DNA from: Aspidiotus rigidus
Taxonomy: Eukaryota; Arthropoda; Insecta; Hemiptera; Diaspididae
Reading direction: 5' to 3'
NCBI GenBank assembly: GCA_035079385.1
Contig: JAVHKY010000003.1
Coordinates: 11,635,501 to 11,699,500, forward strand
DNA length: 64,000 nucleotides
In this document: in pieces, positions 47,472-58,720 of the stretch
Position numbering within the stretch: the first letter of the stretch is position 1
Layout of the letters: the number at the start of each line of letters is the position of its first letter
Program-made: the position numbers and the translations under genes
The notes under the pieces: generated by a model
Seen by the model: the letters and a program-made list of their open reading frames with translations, nothing else
Database searches by the model: none
Told to the model about the DNA's origin: nothing

Positions 47472-47545
47472 TAGAGCTCGAGACTGAAATTCTTCCAAGT
47501 CCCCTTCCTATCATATGTATAGCCCGAGAGTCAAGAAAATTTAGA
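47472..47545 (+). repeat. Dispersed ~48-bp repeat, 1.5 units after MITE D
   Basis: Reads AGCTCGAGACTGAAATTCTT, CCAAGTCCCCTTCCTATCAT and AGCCCGAGAGTCAAG, continuing the array seen before the MITE. Confidence 0.6.
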
Positions 47546-47639
47546 CTCTCGAACATTATTATACTAGGCTTATAGTAGATCTAGGACTTCTTTATACTAG
47601 GTCTAGGCTTCCTAGAATTCTCAATACCAAATCCAATTT

Positions 47640-49815
47640 GTAGTGTAGTCGGATTCCCAAATCTATGCGACTGGCGTGTTAAAAGTGTTTCGACGATGGG
47701 TACGTATTCAGGAACATGTATAGAACAAATTAAACTTGGGTGCCATTTTTACTAACCCCTTAAGCTCAAAGGAACCACCCTCCCCCCATTCTTAGAATTA
47801 CATGTATCTTCTCTCTTATGGGTTTGATGAAAAAATTTTTCATACAAAAGTTGTTCCTTGAAGACTTCTATGTATTTTTACCTCTTACAAAAAAGTTATT
47901 TGGGGCAACCCCTGAGCCCAAAAATCGAGAAATAAGATCTCAAATGTACCTTATTTGTGTTTAAAGCAATATTAATAACGTTAGTGTTTGAAATTCTCAC
48001 GTTTTTTGTAATTTTCAGGGTGAATATTGGTCTTTTGAAAAAAAGTCAGGAGACAAAAATTGTAAAGCGTCGAAAGATACATAAATACAAAATTCTATTA
48101 ACAATTTCCGTGCAACGCTCCATTTTTAAATAAATGAAGGATGAAATTTGGATAGTTGTGGAAGTTATAAGGCGTGATATGTGCTTGTCACCCATCAAGC
48201 TAGTTGACGTCAGCGTCACGTCCTATCCGTTATAATGTATAATGCTTCAGTTTCAAGTAAACTGATGCAAAGGTGAACTTGTAGGTATGTATCTGTTATA
48301 AAGGGTATTTTTTTCTATTGATGCCATAATTGAGTCACAATAAATAAATGAATAAATTACAGATCAATAACTTATTGATAACAATGATTTGGAAATTAGA
48401 AAGGAAAGAATCTCAAGTTTGGTGGCCAGCAATGATTTTGCAATTAAGGGTATGCTCTACCTATTCACTCACACGTAGACACACACAAAATATGTATCAC
48501 ATGTTGCGATTTTCGCCCCCAGATAACTGATTAAAATAAGCATGAAATATCTTGAAACTTCGTATTTATGTAGAGAAAACTTAGGAAAATACGGCTAATT
48601 GGTTCACACGAACTAATTTTGTTCATTAATTTGGAATTCAACGATTCAAAGATGGCCTTCAGACGTAAGTTTAAACGTTTCCTGAAGATCATTCAGAATA
48701 TTTCGCGATCTGTCAACTAATTAGCCGTATTTTCCTCAACTTGAAGAATAAATTAAACCACGTTCCTAATCATTTTGTACATTATTCGATATGTTATATA
48801 TGTGGGCAAAAATCACTACCCGCAAGACATCATTTTGTGTAATACACGTGTATTTTCTGTGTGTGAGTGACTAGGTAGAGCATACCCTTAAAAAGAAAAA
48901 AATCACTAATTTGGGTGTCAAGCAATACCTACCTCTTGATTAAGAGCGGGTGACATTCAGGTCGACTTGCGTCGTATGTGACAAGCATATTATATTAATA
49001 TTAATAATGTAGATTATGTTACTTTTGCAAGGATTCAATTTTCATCCTCCATTTATTATAAAATTGGAGCATCGCAAGGAAATTCTTAATAGAACATTAT
49101 TTATGTATCTTTTGACGCTCTACAATTTTTGTCTCTTGACTTTTTTTCAAAAAACTGATATTCACCCTGAAAATCACAAACAACCAATCTGAACCACACT
49201 TTTTTGCCCCCTGGGGACAATGCGTACCTCATATCGGGTGGGACTTTTAGTATGTTGCATAAGACGACAAATAACATACGTATGCCAAAATTCAGCCATC
49301 CCCCATTTATTCACACCAAATTTCCTGATATGACTGGACTAATTGGCAACATATTGCAATTGGAGGATTTGGGGTCAAAGAGAGCTTAGGATTGAAGTAG
49401 GTTTTTTCCAGGGGTAAGGATTTGATGGATTAAGGGGGGGGGCGGATTACGTGACTTATTCATTCACGTTCATCTTCCATATTAATATTGCTTCAAACAT
49501 AAATAAGGTACATTTGAGATCTTATTTCCCGATTTTGGGGCTCAGGGGTTGCTCCAAATAACTTTTTTGTAAGAGGTGAAAATACATAGAAGTCTTCAAG
49601 GAACAACTTTTGTACGAAAAATTTTTTCATCAAACCCATAGGAGAGAAGATACCTATAATTCCCAGAATGGGGGGGTGGTTCCTCTGAGCTTGAGGGGTT
49701 AGTAAAAATGGCACCCAAGTTTAATTTGTTCTACACATGTTCCTGAATACGTACCCATTATTGAAACACTTTCTAACATGCCAGTTGTGCAGAAGCTATT
49801 TTTAGCTGGAATTCA
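47640..49815. mobile_element. Foldback-type imperfect palindrome
   Basis: Outer arms 47640-47975 and 49485-49815 are inverted copies. Further inverted pairs lie inside on the same centre: 48000-48080 with 49095-49180, 48440-48500 with 48840-48890 (around AAGGGTATGCTCTACCTA), and 48588-48610 with 48715-48735 (around AAAATACGGCTAATT). So nearly the whole 2.2 kb folds on itself around 48660. There is no coding capacity. A lone arm of the family is at 13629-13960. Confidence 0.75.
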
Positions 49816-50052
49816 ACTACATAACACTATTGACTCACAAAAAAGGTTCCCTGCGTTCGTCATTCAACTTTGTTAAGGAAACCATCGCTTTCTTCTCGAT
49901 AATGATGAAAGTGTTCCTTAAAAAATTGAAAATTGTCTTTTGTGAGACCAACAAACACGCGGACTGTTGTTCTTTGCCTTCAAGGTGGAGCGAATTTCTG
50001 ATCTTTTACTCTAGAAAATTAATTATGTGAACGGCAGTGCCCTCAAAATTAA

Positions 50053-50376
50053 AATTGTACAATTGGACGAACTTACCTGGTGAAGTTCAATTGAAATTGT
50101 ATGAAGGCCTCCTCCAAGCAGAACATAATTGTAGTATCTTACGTTAGTACAGTATAGCCACACTTAAAAGCCAAAAAAAAATTTTTGGAAGACAAATCCT
50201 TAACCTTACGCTGCACGAGTCTTCATTCTTTAAAGTAAGCGATTGCTGTGAGGAAAGGAATTAGGGAGGGGTTTTTCCCAAGATAGCAGAACAGCGGTAG
50301 GACTGTTCTGCTTGGAGGAGGCCTTCATACAATTTCAATTGAACTTCACCAGGTAAGTTCGTCCAATTGTACAATT
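50053..50376. repeat. Perfect 73-bp inverted repeat in the DIRS-like end
   Basis: 50053-50125 and 50304-50376 are exact inverted copies (outer AATTGTACAATTGGACG, inner CCTCCAAGCAGAACA). A 27-bp part (CCTCCTCCAAGCAGAACAT) recurs in direct orientation at 50388. The perfect identity contrasts with the decayed coding region. Confidence 0.85.
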
Positions 50377-50639
50377 GTATTTCATGCCTCCTCCAAGCAG
50401 AACATAATTGTAGATGTTCAAAGCCCTCACAGCAATACCCGAATTTTTGAGAGCAGGAATATAAGTATTGTAGTTTTTGTAGTCGTCATCCATCAGTATT
50501 GACAGGGATGGAGAGAAAAAAAAAAAATTTGAGACCTTCTCCATGCAATACATAACCAAAATTTTTTAATTACAATTTAACTTCAACAAAAGAAACAATT
50601 CAATTTCTAACTTAGGTTAATTACTTTTACGAGCTCCGC

Positions 50640-50835
50640 TCGATAATGGTTTCTACTTATTTATGTTTTAGGACTGCCCGTGCAAAATGCACTGAATTTT
50701 TAATTATAATATTTTTCTAACTAAACAAACAATTTTTTAACATAGGTAGTTTTATTCTTTTAAGAGCTCCGATAGGTCGGTTATTACTTATTACCATTCA
50801 GGACTGCCAGTGCGAAGTTTGCTGAGTTTTTTGGG
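50640..50835 (-). repeat. Imperfect duplication of the recombinase 3' end
   Basis: Segments starting GAGCTCCG at 50632 and 50765 both continue to GGACTGCC(C/A)GTGC and a TGCTGA(A/G)TTTTT-like end, about 130 bp apart. The second covers the stop codon of the recombinase (50784-50786). Confidence 0.5.
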
Positions 50836-51975
50836 ACTATCGGCAGTGCCGTATTACCCTATACGCACACTACGCACGTGCGTAGGGCGGCTAATTTTTG
50901 GGGCGGCCAATTTTGATGAGTATTCATTATTAAATACAAAATACCTAATAAAAGTGTGAGCGAAGTAATTATTTTTTGGCATGAGAAACAGAAATATTGA
51001 TCAAAATTATTTTCCCTCGCATCGCTTTATACATTTTTTTTTTTTTTTTGGGGGGGGGGCGGCAAATTTATTTGTGCGTAAAGCGGAAAATACCTTAATC
51101 CGCCACTGACTATCGGACGGTTATAAAATCTGGTGAAGGTTTGTGAAGAGGAAGTCCATCCTGCAGCTTTCATAATTTCGTCCGAAGATGCTCCCCCTCT
51201 TTGAGCGGCAGAAGTAGACGCATGCCGCGTACTGTGAGATTTGAATTGCTCATCTACTCCACTTGCTTTTAAAATCTCTTTTACCCACCTGCTTAATGTT
51301 TGGGTAGATACCGGGCGTACTGAAGCTGTGGTCGTTATGAACAGGTCCTTAATGGAATCGCGTACAGGTTGGGTGATCTCTAGATAGTGGTTTAATGTGT
51401 AGGCGGCACAAACTTGTGGGTCACTAAAAAAAGGTAGGGTAAGTACGGGTTGTGGTCTTCCTCTTCTCGACGTCTTTATTTGGTCTTTGATAATTATTGT
51501 TATTTCCTTCGGCGACTTATGAATGTTATCGACTTTAATGAATCTTGCCCCGTGACCAATGCCAATAGGATGATAAGTTTTTTAGACCCTGAGGCTCTTG
51601 ACAATGAACCTGTTGGTGGTTGAGTACGAAGATAGTCAAGAACGCACTGGGGATCCCAAGTAGTAATATATTTGGGCGTAGCTGGTCGAAGGTTTGCGAT
51701 GCCTTTAAAAAATCTAATCATAGTAGGATTATCTTGACAGGAGGAACCAGTTATTAACGAAATGGCAGACCTGGCGCAATTGATCGAGCTATAAGACGGG
51801 CCTGCGGAAAATTCCAGTTGCAGGAATTCTAAAATTTGCGAGGTGGAAGGAGCGTAACAGTCTATCGAGTTAATATTGCAATAGAGCCACCACTTTCCCA
51901 ATGTTGTCGAGTAAGTTGTCATCGTTGACTTTCGGATCGATGCCAGTAGAACTTCGACCACAGGCGGCGAAAATT
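50784..51975 (-). pseudogene. DIRS-type tyrosine recombinase (frameshifted, MITE-interrupted)
   Basis: Reading the minus strand: PPVVEVLLASIRKSTMTTY, TLGKWWLYC and LLALVTG form the N-terminal core-binding part (51555-51975). A one-base frame change near 51555 leads to the catalytic part: LPFFSDPQVCAAYTLNHYL, then SHSTRHASTSAAQRGG with the His-x-x-Arg motif, AAGW, and FYNR with the nucleophilic-type Tyr (51120-51540). The last 18 codons (NSANFALAVLNGNK) lie beyond the MITE, ending at 50784. Such recombinases insert the circular DNA copy of DIRS elements without target duplication. The frameshift and the MITE make this copy inactive. Confidence 0.87.
50844..51108. mobile_element. Short hAT MITE (265 bp) with exact 8-bp TSD
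   Basis: The ends are CAGTGCCGTATTA and TAATCCGCCACTG (imperfect TIRs). They are flanked by ACTATCGG at 50836-50843 and 51109-51116. It sits in the codons for RPIV of the recombinase C-terminus. The middle has GGGCGGC motifs inverted (GTGCGTAGGGCGGC, GGGGCGGCAAATTTATTTG) and a T/G run. No coding capacity. A different hAT family from the one with CAGTGTTTCTCAACC. Confidence 0.93.
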
Positions 51976-51981
51976 TTTGTC

Positions 51982-52760
51982 TTAATAGCCCCTGCCTGAC
52001 ACAATTCCGGCCACCAGGGAAAGTTGGTCGGCAAGCGGGTGAGGATTCCTGTCGGCAGACAAAAGCAAGTTTTTAGAGGGTGACAAGAGAACTGGCTCCG
52101 AACTAAGAAGTTCTTGAAAGAGTGGAAACCAAGGTTGGCCGGGCCAATTTGGTACAACTAAGATTCCCGTTGCTTTCTCGCGTAGAATTTTTTGTAAGAT
52201 CCTCAGGATCATTGAAAAGGGAGGGAAGGCGTAAAACTTTTCAAACGTCCAAGGGACAGTAAAAGCGTCCAGTACTTCTGCATCCGGATCATCTTTCCAG
52301 GCGAAGTACCTATCGCACTTGCAGTTTTTTCTTGAAGCGAATAAGTCGACCTTTGGTTGACCTAACCGCGAAGTAATTTTTAAATAGGCCGACTGGGACA
52401 ATTCGTAATCAATCTCGGTCTCTATTCTTCTTGATTCTGCGTTCGCCTTGCCATTGTCAGCTGACCGAACGTAGGACGCAAACACAGTTAGGTTAGAAAG
52501 TTCGCAATATTTCCAAATTTTTAAGGCAATCGTGTTCAACCGAGGAAATTTGATACCGCCCATACGATTGATGTACGCGATGGCGGTTGTATTGTCGACT
52601 CTTAGCAGAATGCTTTTGTTGGATAAGTTTCTCGTGAAGCACTTAAGTGCAAAAAGGGCCGCCCAGAGTTCCAATTCGTTTATGTGGAGCCTTTGCTCAG
52701 CGAGTGTCCAGGATCCTCGGGCGGTAAGATCATTACATGAAGCTCCCCAGCGGCAGTGCC
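51982..52760 (-). pseudogene. RNase H/C-terminal RT part of the DIRS-like element
   Basis: The minus-strand frame starts in WGASCNDLTARGSW (the GWGA entry motif of DIRS-like RNase H) at 52752, then LAEQRLHINELELWAALFAL with the catalytic Glu, LLRVDNTTAIAYINRMGG with the Asp, and ARRIETEIDYELS-like sequence ('AESRRIETE'). It continues with KVDLFASRKNCKC, AFTVPW and the typical 'VPNWPGQPWFPLF' segment. The RT palm (YxDD) would lie upstream but the element is truncated right at the terminal repeat. The frame ends at 51982 and a frame change leads into the recombinase. Confidence 0.85.
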
Positions 52761-52960
52761 CTCAAAATTAAAATTAAAGTTAAAATTTCCATCCTCTCAA
52801 GTTTTATTTCTTTGATATCTATGGCAAATCCAGACAATATTTTCAAGTTATTGATTGCAAAATACGGTGTCTTTACTAAACGTTTGTTCAGAGATGGTGA
52901 AGTGCGAGACAAAACTTATATATGAAGAGACGGCAGTGCCCTCAAAATTAAAATTAAAGT
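52751..52960 (+). repeat. Terminal repeat of the DIRS-like element, duplicated
   Basis: CGGCAGTGCCCTCAAAATTA followed by AAATTAAAGTTAA occurs at 52751 and again at 52931, 180 bp apart, with unrelated sequence between. The same 5' motif lies at 50032, on the other side of the element. The core GGCAGTGCC is a near-palindrome. Confidence 0.8.
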
Positions 52961-53059
52961 TAATTTCATGATAGTTCTATTGGCTATCAAACGCAGTCGC
53001 AGCTCATTGTACCACACGGTCGGTAAAATTACTCTTATTGTCGCTCTATACGCGTCTCG

Positions 53060-53520
53060 CAGGTCCTCGCATAGTCCAAAGAGACTACAGTGTCAGCATC
53101 AAAAAGCTTGTGTAAACACTAGGAGAATAGGAAACTACAAACGGTTGAACGTTTGCGCATGGCTATTTGCGCGCAACGTTCAACCATTTGTAGTTTCCTA
53201 ATCTTCTAATGCTTACACACTCTCTTTGATGCAAACACGACTCATCGTTGACGATGTGAGGACTTTCATAGTCATCACATATGCGCAAACGTTCAACCAT
53301 TTGTAGTTTCCTATTCTTCTAATGCTCACACACTTCCTTTGATGCAGACACGACTTCTCTTTGGGCGATGTGAGGACATTTCAACTTGTCAAATACAAAG
53401 ATGCATTGCTTTTATGCGAACGTTCATTCGTTTGTAGTTTCCTATTCTCCTAGTGTTTACACACTCTGTTCCATGCAGGAACGACGTCTCTTTGGATGAT
53501 GTGAGGACAGCTTCAGGACC
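53060..53520 (+). repeat. Tandem ~115-130-bp repeats with an inverted first unit
   Basis: Three direct units begin at about 53177, 53290 and 53421 with CGTTCAACCATTTGTAGTTTC, then TTTGATGCAGACACGACTTC-like and GATGTGAGGAC. One unit before them (53060-53158) is inverted. The inverted pair makes a hairpin at 53123-53207 with GCGC-rich loop. No ORF. It lies 100 bp beyond the DIRS terminal repeat. Confidence 0.75.
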
Positions 53521-56500
53521 ATTATGCGCGCTTGTATTTTTATGCTACTCAACTGGATGGAATATCACCTAGGCAAATCCAAATATGCCGCGCCGTTCGA
53601 AGCAGTAAAGGTTTTATTGACCTGAATATATTCAGTATATTGACACGAATACGTGGCCGAAAGTCACCGTCCCGCGGTCCTTGTTCCTCCACAAGGTGGC
53701 AAAACCTTCCTTCTTTTTTGTATTATCAGTTGTTCTTTTAATTTTACTCAAAAATGAATTGTTTTACATAGAAAATACCTCAGTCCAAAAAAATTCCTCA
53801 TAAAATTTCCTATACCATATATGTCATTAGCGAGATTTTTTGCTATCATAGTTTGAGACTTTGAGCGCTATAAACCCGCAAAATTTTATCACAATTTATA
53901 AAAATGTGATTTTCATCAGATGAGTCGTTTCTCAAAAAAAGAAAAGTTATCCCAAGATTTCATACTTCTCGCTCCCATGGACCCTGTAATACTTGTCCCA
54001 AAAAATCTTGCGTTTTGAACGCTGCCACTTATTATTCTGTCTAGAACAATTTTACGTTTTGGACAGCGCCAAAAAAAAAAAAAAAACGATCGAACGAGTA
54101 AATCTAGTGTCACAATTCAAAAGAGCTTCAGAAGTATACATAAATGTCCGCAAGAGTTATGAGTATGGACTTTTGATAATGTTGAAAAGCTGCTCAACTC
54201 GGTTATTATCTACTTATTTTTATATCTCGAGGTTTTTCACGAATTAGTGCGCTAGAAAATAAGTCAAGCACCGAATATTATCGATAATAATATACTTCGT
54301 TATAATTCTCCGAAAAGCGATATCGAATGCGTACTTCCCCCAATTTTTATATTCATATGTGTGAGGCGTGAATGACACGTGTGCACATATTCCCACGTTT
54401 TTTCTCCCACTCATTCAATTCGAGAAAGCTTTTTTCCCATTCTTTTCCTCTTCTCATTCTTTGTGTTAAACGATTTCCACGGTTGAAGAGGGTAAGATTT
54501 GAAAACCAAAATAACATTACTCGAAATCGGCGGCGCGGTCACACCTAAACCATAATATAGAACAGAGGAATAAGTGTCGAGTATTATAGTTGCACTTCGG
54601 ATAAGAGTGTAAAATCCACTTCATGAAATAAGAAAAAAAAAAAAAAGGAATGAAAGATGATAATCTACTCGTATCAGCCGCCGCGCCGCTGCGCTGACGC
54701 TAAATGGTTTCCTTTTAGAAATATTTAAGCTCAAGTGACCTGTTAAATTGCCTTCCTAATTTTCCTCGTATTTTCGAAAAATATACGTTTTTACCTAATT
54801 TCTTTTAAACTGAGCAACGAAAGAGAAGAAGAGAAATCGAAGCGAAAACGTATAAAAACGCTTAACCAAGTTAAAAACAACCACCATCGCATATATTACC
54901 CAGGTAAATGTTTCCCCTGTGGGATACAGGGAAGTACGGATATGCGGAGAAAATTTCGTACTGACATGTACGCGTTCATCTTACGTATTTTCTGTAATTT
55001 TATCAGTATTATAGTAACACTACTCTGTAGCATAGTGTAGGTATGAGAATGTGGTATGTTCACATATACGCGGGGCGAGAGAGAACGTAGTGAGTTTTTA
55101 TTTTCGGAGGGTGTGTAACTAAGGATGTATATCACCGCGCCGTTCTCCGTCAGGACCGCCGAATATACGTATTAGTCTACTCGTACTCCTGAATTATTCG
55201 CGCAAAAACGATTCTTGATTTTGACCTGCGGCTTCTTTCTTCTCCTTGTTTACAGGTTGGGATAGTTTTACGTTCTGGTACGGCTGACGTCGTCCGCGAA
55301 ATGTTCTCAACGCGCTTCCACTTCAACATCGAAATCAAATTTCTCGAATGGATTTATACTATTTCGTTGTTGTTCGTACCGATTGAGCACCATCTGGCAA
55401 ATGCCGTACACATAAGTAAGTTATGCACCCTTAATATCCTCCGTTATAGCCTATGCTACAGTATAACGCCGGAGCGTACTTTCTCTCTGTACGGTAATAC
55501 CTATATATAGATGGAAAATGACGGAAGAAGAATTGCGATGCACTTTTTTGAATAAGTTTGTTGCCGCTCTTAGGTATGTACGGCTGCAGACTGACTGTCT
55601 GCTTACGCAGTCGTTAGAAAGTGTATAAAGAAGAAGATTTATTGAAGGTGTGTTCGAGATAAAATCGTAAAGTTCACTCGTTTGCAATATATATGCTGTG
55701 GAGTATAACATATATTCTCGAGCATGAATACAAAATGAACTTCCTATCGAATTTCACACCCATGCTTGCCTAAAATTCTGTCTTCGTATCTTCTCAAAAT
55801 GTCCAGAGTCCATTTTGAAATTAAATATCAACACAGTCTGGATTGCCTCTGGGGCAAATTTAGATAGAGTAAAACATCCTACCCTGGCCCATACATCGCC
55901 AAAAACGGACCCTTCACCGGAAGAATGGTTTGTGCTAACGTAACATGTCAGAGGGCGTCTGATGATTTTAAGCTTTGTATCATGAATTTCAAGGAGGAAT
56001 TCGCGGCTCATTTTATTCGCTGCTTTCATTAATTACGTCGATTGACCCAAGCAAATTTTTCGATTCCAATCCGGATGAGTTTCGATTTCGATATTGGATC
56101 AAAAGTGATTATTTGGGTATGATAGTCCGGAAATTATGCGGTTTTGAAGATGGAAAAAGTTTGAGTAGAATTTTCCACTTCAGGACAAACATTGAATCAT
56201 GTATACGTCTTGGTGCGTTCGCAAATAAATACAAATTTTGCTATAACATAGAACTTTATTGTTCCTGTACATTATCTGTAATTGATATCAATGGGTGACG
56301 TACACTGACGTTAGAACTTTGAGTATCCAAATAATTTATATATCGACTAAACACTCCGCCAATTCCTTTTGGGGCTTCGCCTTAGTCTAGTATGTCTCGT
56401 ATACTATAATTATATGGGAAATATATAATTGCACGCCTCATAAAATTATATTGACCGCCAGTTCACCTCCCGCCATGAAAAAAAACGGACCCTTCGTTGA

Positions 56501-56719
56501 AACCATTACGAATGCCATAAATGCACGCCAGGACTGGCACACAACCTGTATTTCAAAAGAAGATAATTTTGCTGCATTTATTGTGAGGAACTCCAGCCAG
56601 GATGAGCTTGACAGTAGAAACTGCCTTCCCATAGTGAACCTCAAACTCCCTATGAGTGAGGTATGACCGTTGATAGAGGTGTTTCCCCAGTTGTTCCATC
56701 CCAGAGGAGACGGATAAGT
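53521..56719. other. No gene seen
   Basis: No recognised coding region, RNA gene or long repeat. Frames at 55754-56298 and 56438-56666 were examined and not assigned. Confidence 0.5.
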
Positions 56720-57020
56720 AATGTGTGCACTACTTACATGGTGTATTTGTCCGTTTCAATGGATTTTGAGTGTTTTGATTTTGTGTGTACAACTTGTATC
56801 AAGATGTGTGCACTACTTACTTTGTGTATTTGTCCATTTCATAGGATTTCTAGTGTTTTGGATCTCGAAGGCACAACTTATATGAGGATGTGTGCACTAC
56901 TTACTTCATGTATTTGTTTGTTTTATAGGATTTCCAGTGTTTTAATCTTAAGTGCACAACTTTTTGGATGATGTGTGCACTACTTACTTTGTTTATTTGT
57001 CTGTTTCGGTAGATTCCGAA
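56720..57020 (+). repeat. Tandem ~83-bp repeat, four units
   Basis: Units begin with GTGTGCACTACTTAC at about 56723, 56805, 56889 and 56972, and contain TTGTCCGTTTCA(A/T)-like and GTGTTTT segments followed by CACAACTT or ACAACTTG. The 102-residue frame over it (56663-56971) is repetitive as a result and is not a convincing gene. Confidence 0.75.
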
Positions 57021-57261
57021 TGTTTTTGGTTCAACACACATTTATAAATGTCATATAGACAGTTCAAATAGAATTAAAAAAAAAAAATTATTGTGAGGAT
57101 GCAAGGATGGTAAATCAGTTTGTCATGAAAGTATGTGAGTCAATAAGGAACTGGTCCGACCGCCGTGATCCTACGTCGTGAATGTCGTACCATTTGCGGA
57201 AACTCCTTCTGTGCCCCTGAACTTGTTTGTAGGTTAGTTGAAACTGGTTATTTTGAGAACG

Positions 57262-57804
57262 TCATTGTTTTTTTTTTACGTTTGCAGTCGTTTCTACAAG
57301 GGAGTCCATCATTTTCTGAGGTTCCAATTCCGTGGTACCCAAGATTACCGAATCGGCGGCGTATCTGATGTTGTTGATGCGTTTGTCGTTAATGACGATT
57401 TCTCCTTCAGTCCGTTTCGAAAATCCGCGGGATATTCCATAGGAATACAAGGCGACAAAACGCATCCCTGGTGTACTCCTTTCTCAATTTTTACGGCCTC
57501 TGACTCGAAGTCCTCCATTCCAACTTCCGGTACAGGTATTTGATAATTCGTACCACTTCACAGTCGACACCACTGTTTTTCAGGATCATTTCTTCCTGGT
57601 CAATAGTATAAAATGCCTTTCTGTAGTCGACAAAGCATGCATCATATCCCTACATCTTTGCGCGAGGATGATAACGACGAAGATAGCCTCTCTTGTTCCC
57701 ATGCAAGACCTAAAGCCAAATTGCATCTCCTCCATCAGGTATTCGCATTTCTCGGCTAGTTGTAAGTAAATTATTCTCAACAAGACCTTCAGAGCTTGAG
57801 ACAT
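57262..57804 (-). pseudogene. RTE-like reverse transcriptase (frameshifted)
   Basis: 57586-57804 reads MEEMQFGFRSCMGTREAIF and LAQRCRDM, the RT fingers (QFGFR-x-G-x-GTREAI). After a frame change, 57262-57465 reads the palm: RINNIRYAADSVILGTTE, where the YADD box is YAAD, one catalytic Asp lost. The part between is damaged. Loss of the Asp and several frameshifts make it inactive. Confidence 0.83.
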
Positions 57805-57876
57805 TATTGGCTTATCATTCTGGGCTCGTCACTAGTTGCAGCTCCAGCTTTCTTAGGGAGGTCAACGAATGTGGAA

Positions 57877-58293
57877 TTAAGCCAAGAATGAGGTACAAAT
57901 ATGTGTCCGCTGTCCAGTTTGGTATATTTCATTTAGAAGGGATGTCAGTATGCAAAGCGCTTTATCATCCTGTTCTTCTTTCAGCAGTTCAGCATATACT
58001 TCATCGCGGCCCGTGGCATGATTGCTAACTTCTTCTTTAATTATCTCTGGGCCAATATCGCAGTCTTCCTCTCGTACATCTCTTCTGTAACCTTGACCGA
58101 ACAGAGCCTTGATATATTCTCTCCATCGATCCAGCTTCGCTTCAACGTCTAGGATTATTTTTCCGTCAGCTGTCTTCAGGAAGAATGCTTGCCATTTGCA
58201 CTGCGTACCTGTCAGTTCCTTCACTTTTTTATGTAGGTTGAATGAGTCGTTCTTGTCCTCCAGGTCCTCTATTTCATCACATTTGCCGGACAT
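57877..58293 (-). pseudogene. RTE-like linker between endonuclease and RT
   Basis: The frame reads NLHKKVKELTGTQCKWQAFF, DGKIILDVEAKLDRWREYI, ALFGQGYR and later GRDEVYAELLKEEQDD and LTSLLNEIYQTG. In RTE/BovB proteins a segment of this kind (W-x-E-Y-x-x-x-L-F ... A-x-G-x-D ... E-x-L) precedes the RT. It belongs with the domains at 58721 and 57262. Confidence 0.75.
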
Positions 58294-58720
58294 CCAATCT
58301 TCTTTGGCTTCTCGTATTTTACGTCGGATGGCCCCATTAACTGTTTTGTACTAATTGTTATCAATACCTTTTAGTTTTCTTCGACCGTCTGTAAGATCTA
58401 GAATTTCCTGCGTCATCTACGGTTTTTTCCTTCAAAGTTTCTGTACCCAACTTGTTCCACCTGAATGTCAGCGAAAGTCTTTTCCATCTTCCGCCACTCA
58501 TTCTGTAGTCCGCCAGTGTTCGTTAAAGAGATTGATTTCCATTACTTTCTTGATAATTTCTTTAAAAGTGGGGCTTTTTAATTTTTCTATGTTAATCTTT
58601 TTTCTCGTACTACCTTCCCTGCTTTTCTTAAAACGCGTTTTCTTGAAGACTGCCACGACTGGATTATGGTCCGAGTCAGCCTCTGCTCCTGGATAAGATT
58701 TTACCGACTTGACTTTGCTT

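Larger units (their letters stand above)
50032..52770 (-). mobile_element. DIRS-like tyrosine-recombinase retroelement, internally deleted
   Basis: On the minus strand it encodes the RNase H end of a reverse transcriptase followed by a tyrosine recombinase, as in DIRS elements. The stretch is bordered by direct copies of CGGCAGTGCCCTCAAAATT at 50032 and 52751, with a third at 52931. Near the 3' side there is a perfect 73-bp inverted repeat (50053-50125 / 50304-50376) followed by a direct copy of part of it (50386-50414), recalling the terminal/internal complementary regions of DIRS elements. ORF1 and the catalytic RT core are missing: RNase H begins within 10 bp of the terminal repeat. A 265-bp hAT MITE interrupts the recombinase. 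Confidence 0.82.

Noticed and set aside
51870..52157. 95-residue minus-strand frame
   Set aside because: Shadow frame across the RNase H/recombinase junction.
53060..53520. Regular repeats reminiscent of a CRISPR array
   Set aside because: Units are over 100 bp, diverged and partly inverted, in a eukaryotic context.
55754..56298. Frames of 91 and 107 residues on opposite strands
   Set aside because: No motif, no repeats and no neighbour suggesting a gene; left unassigned.
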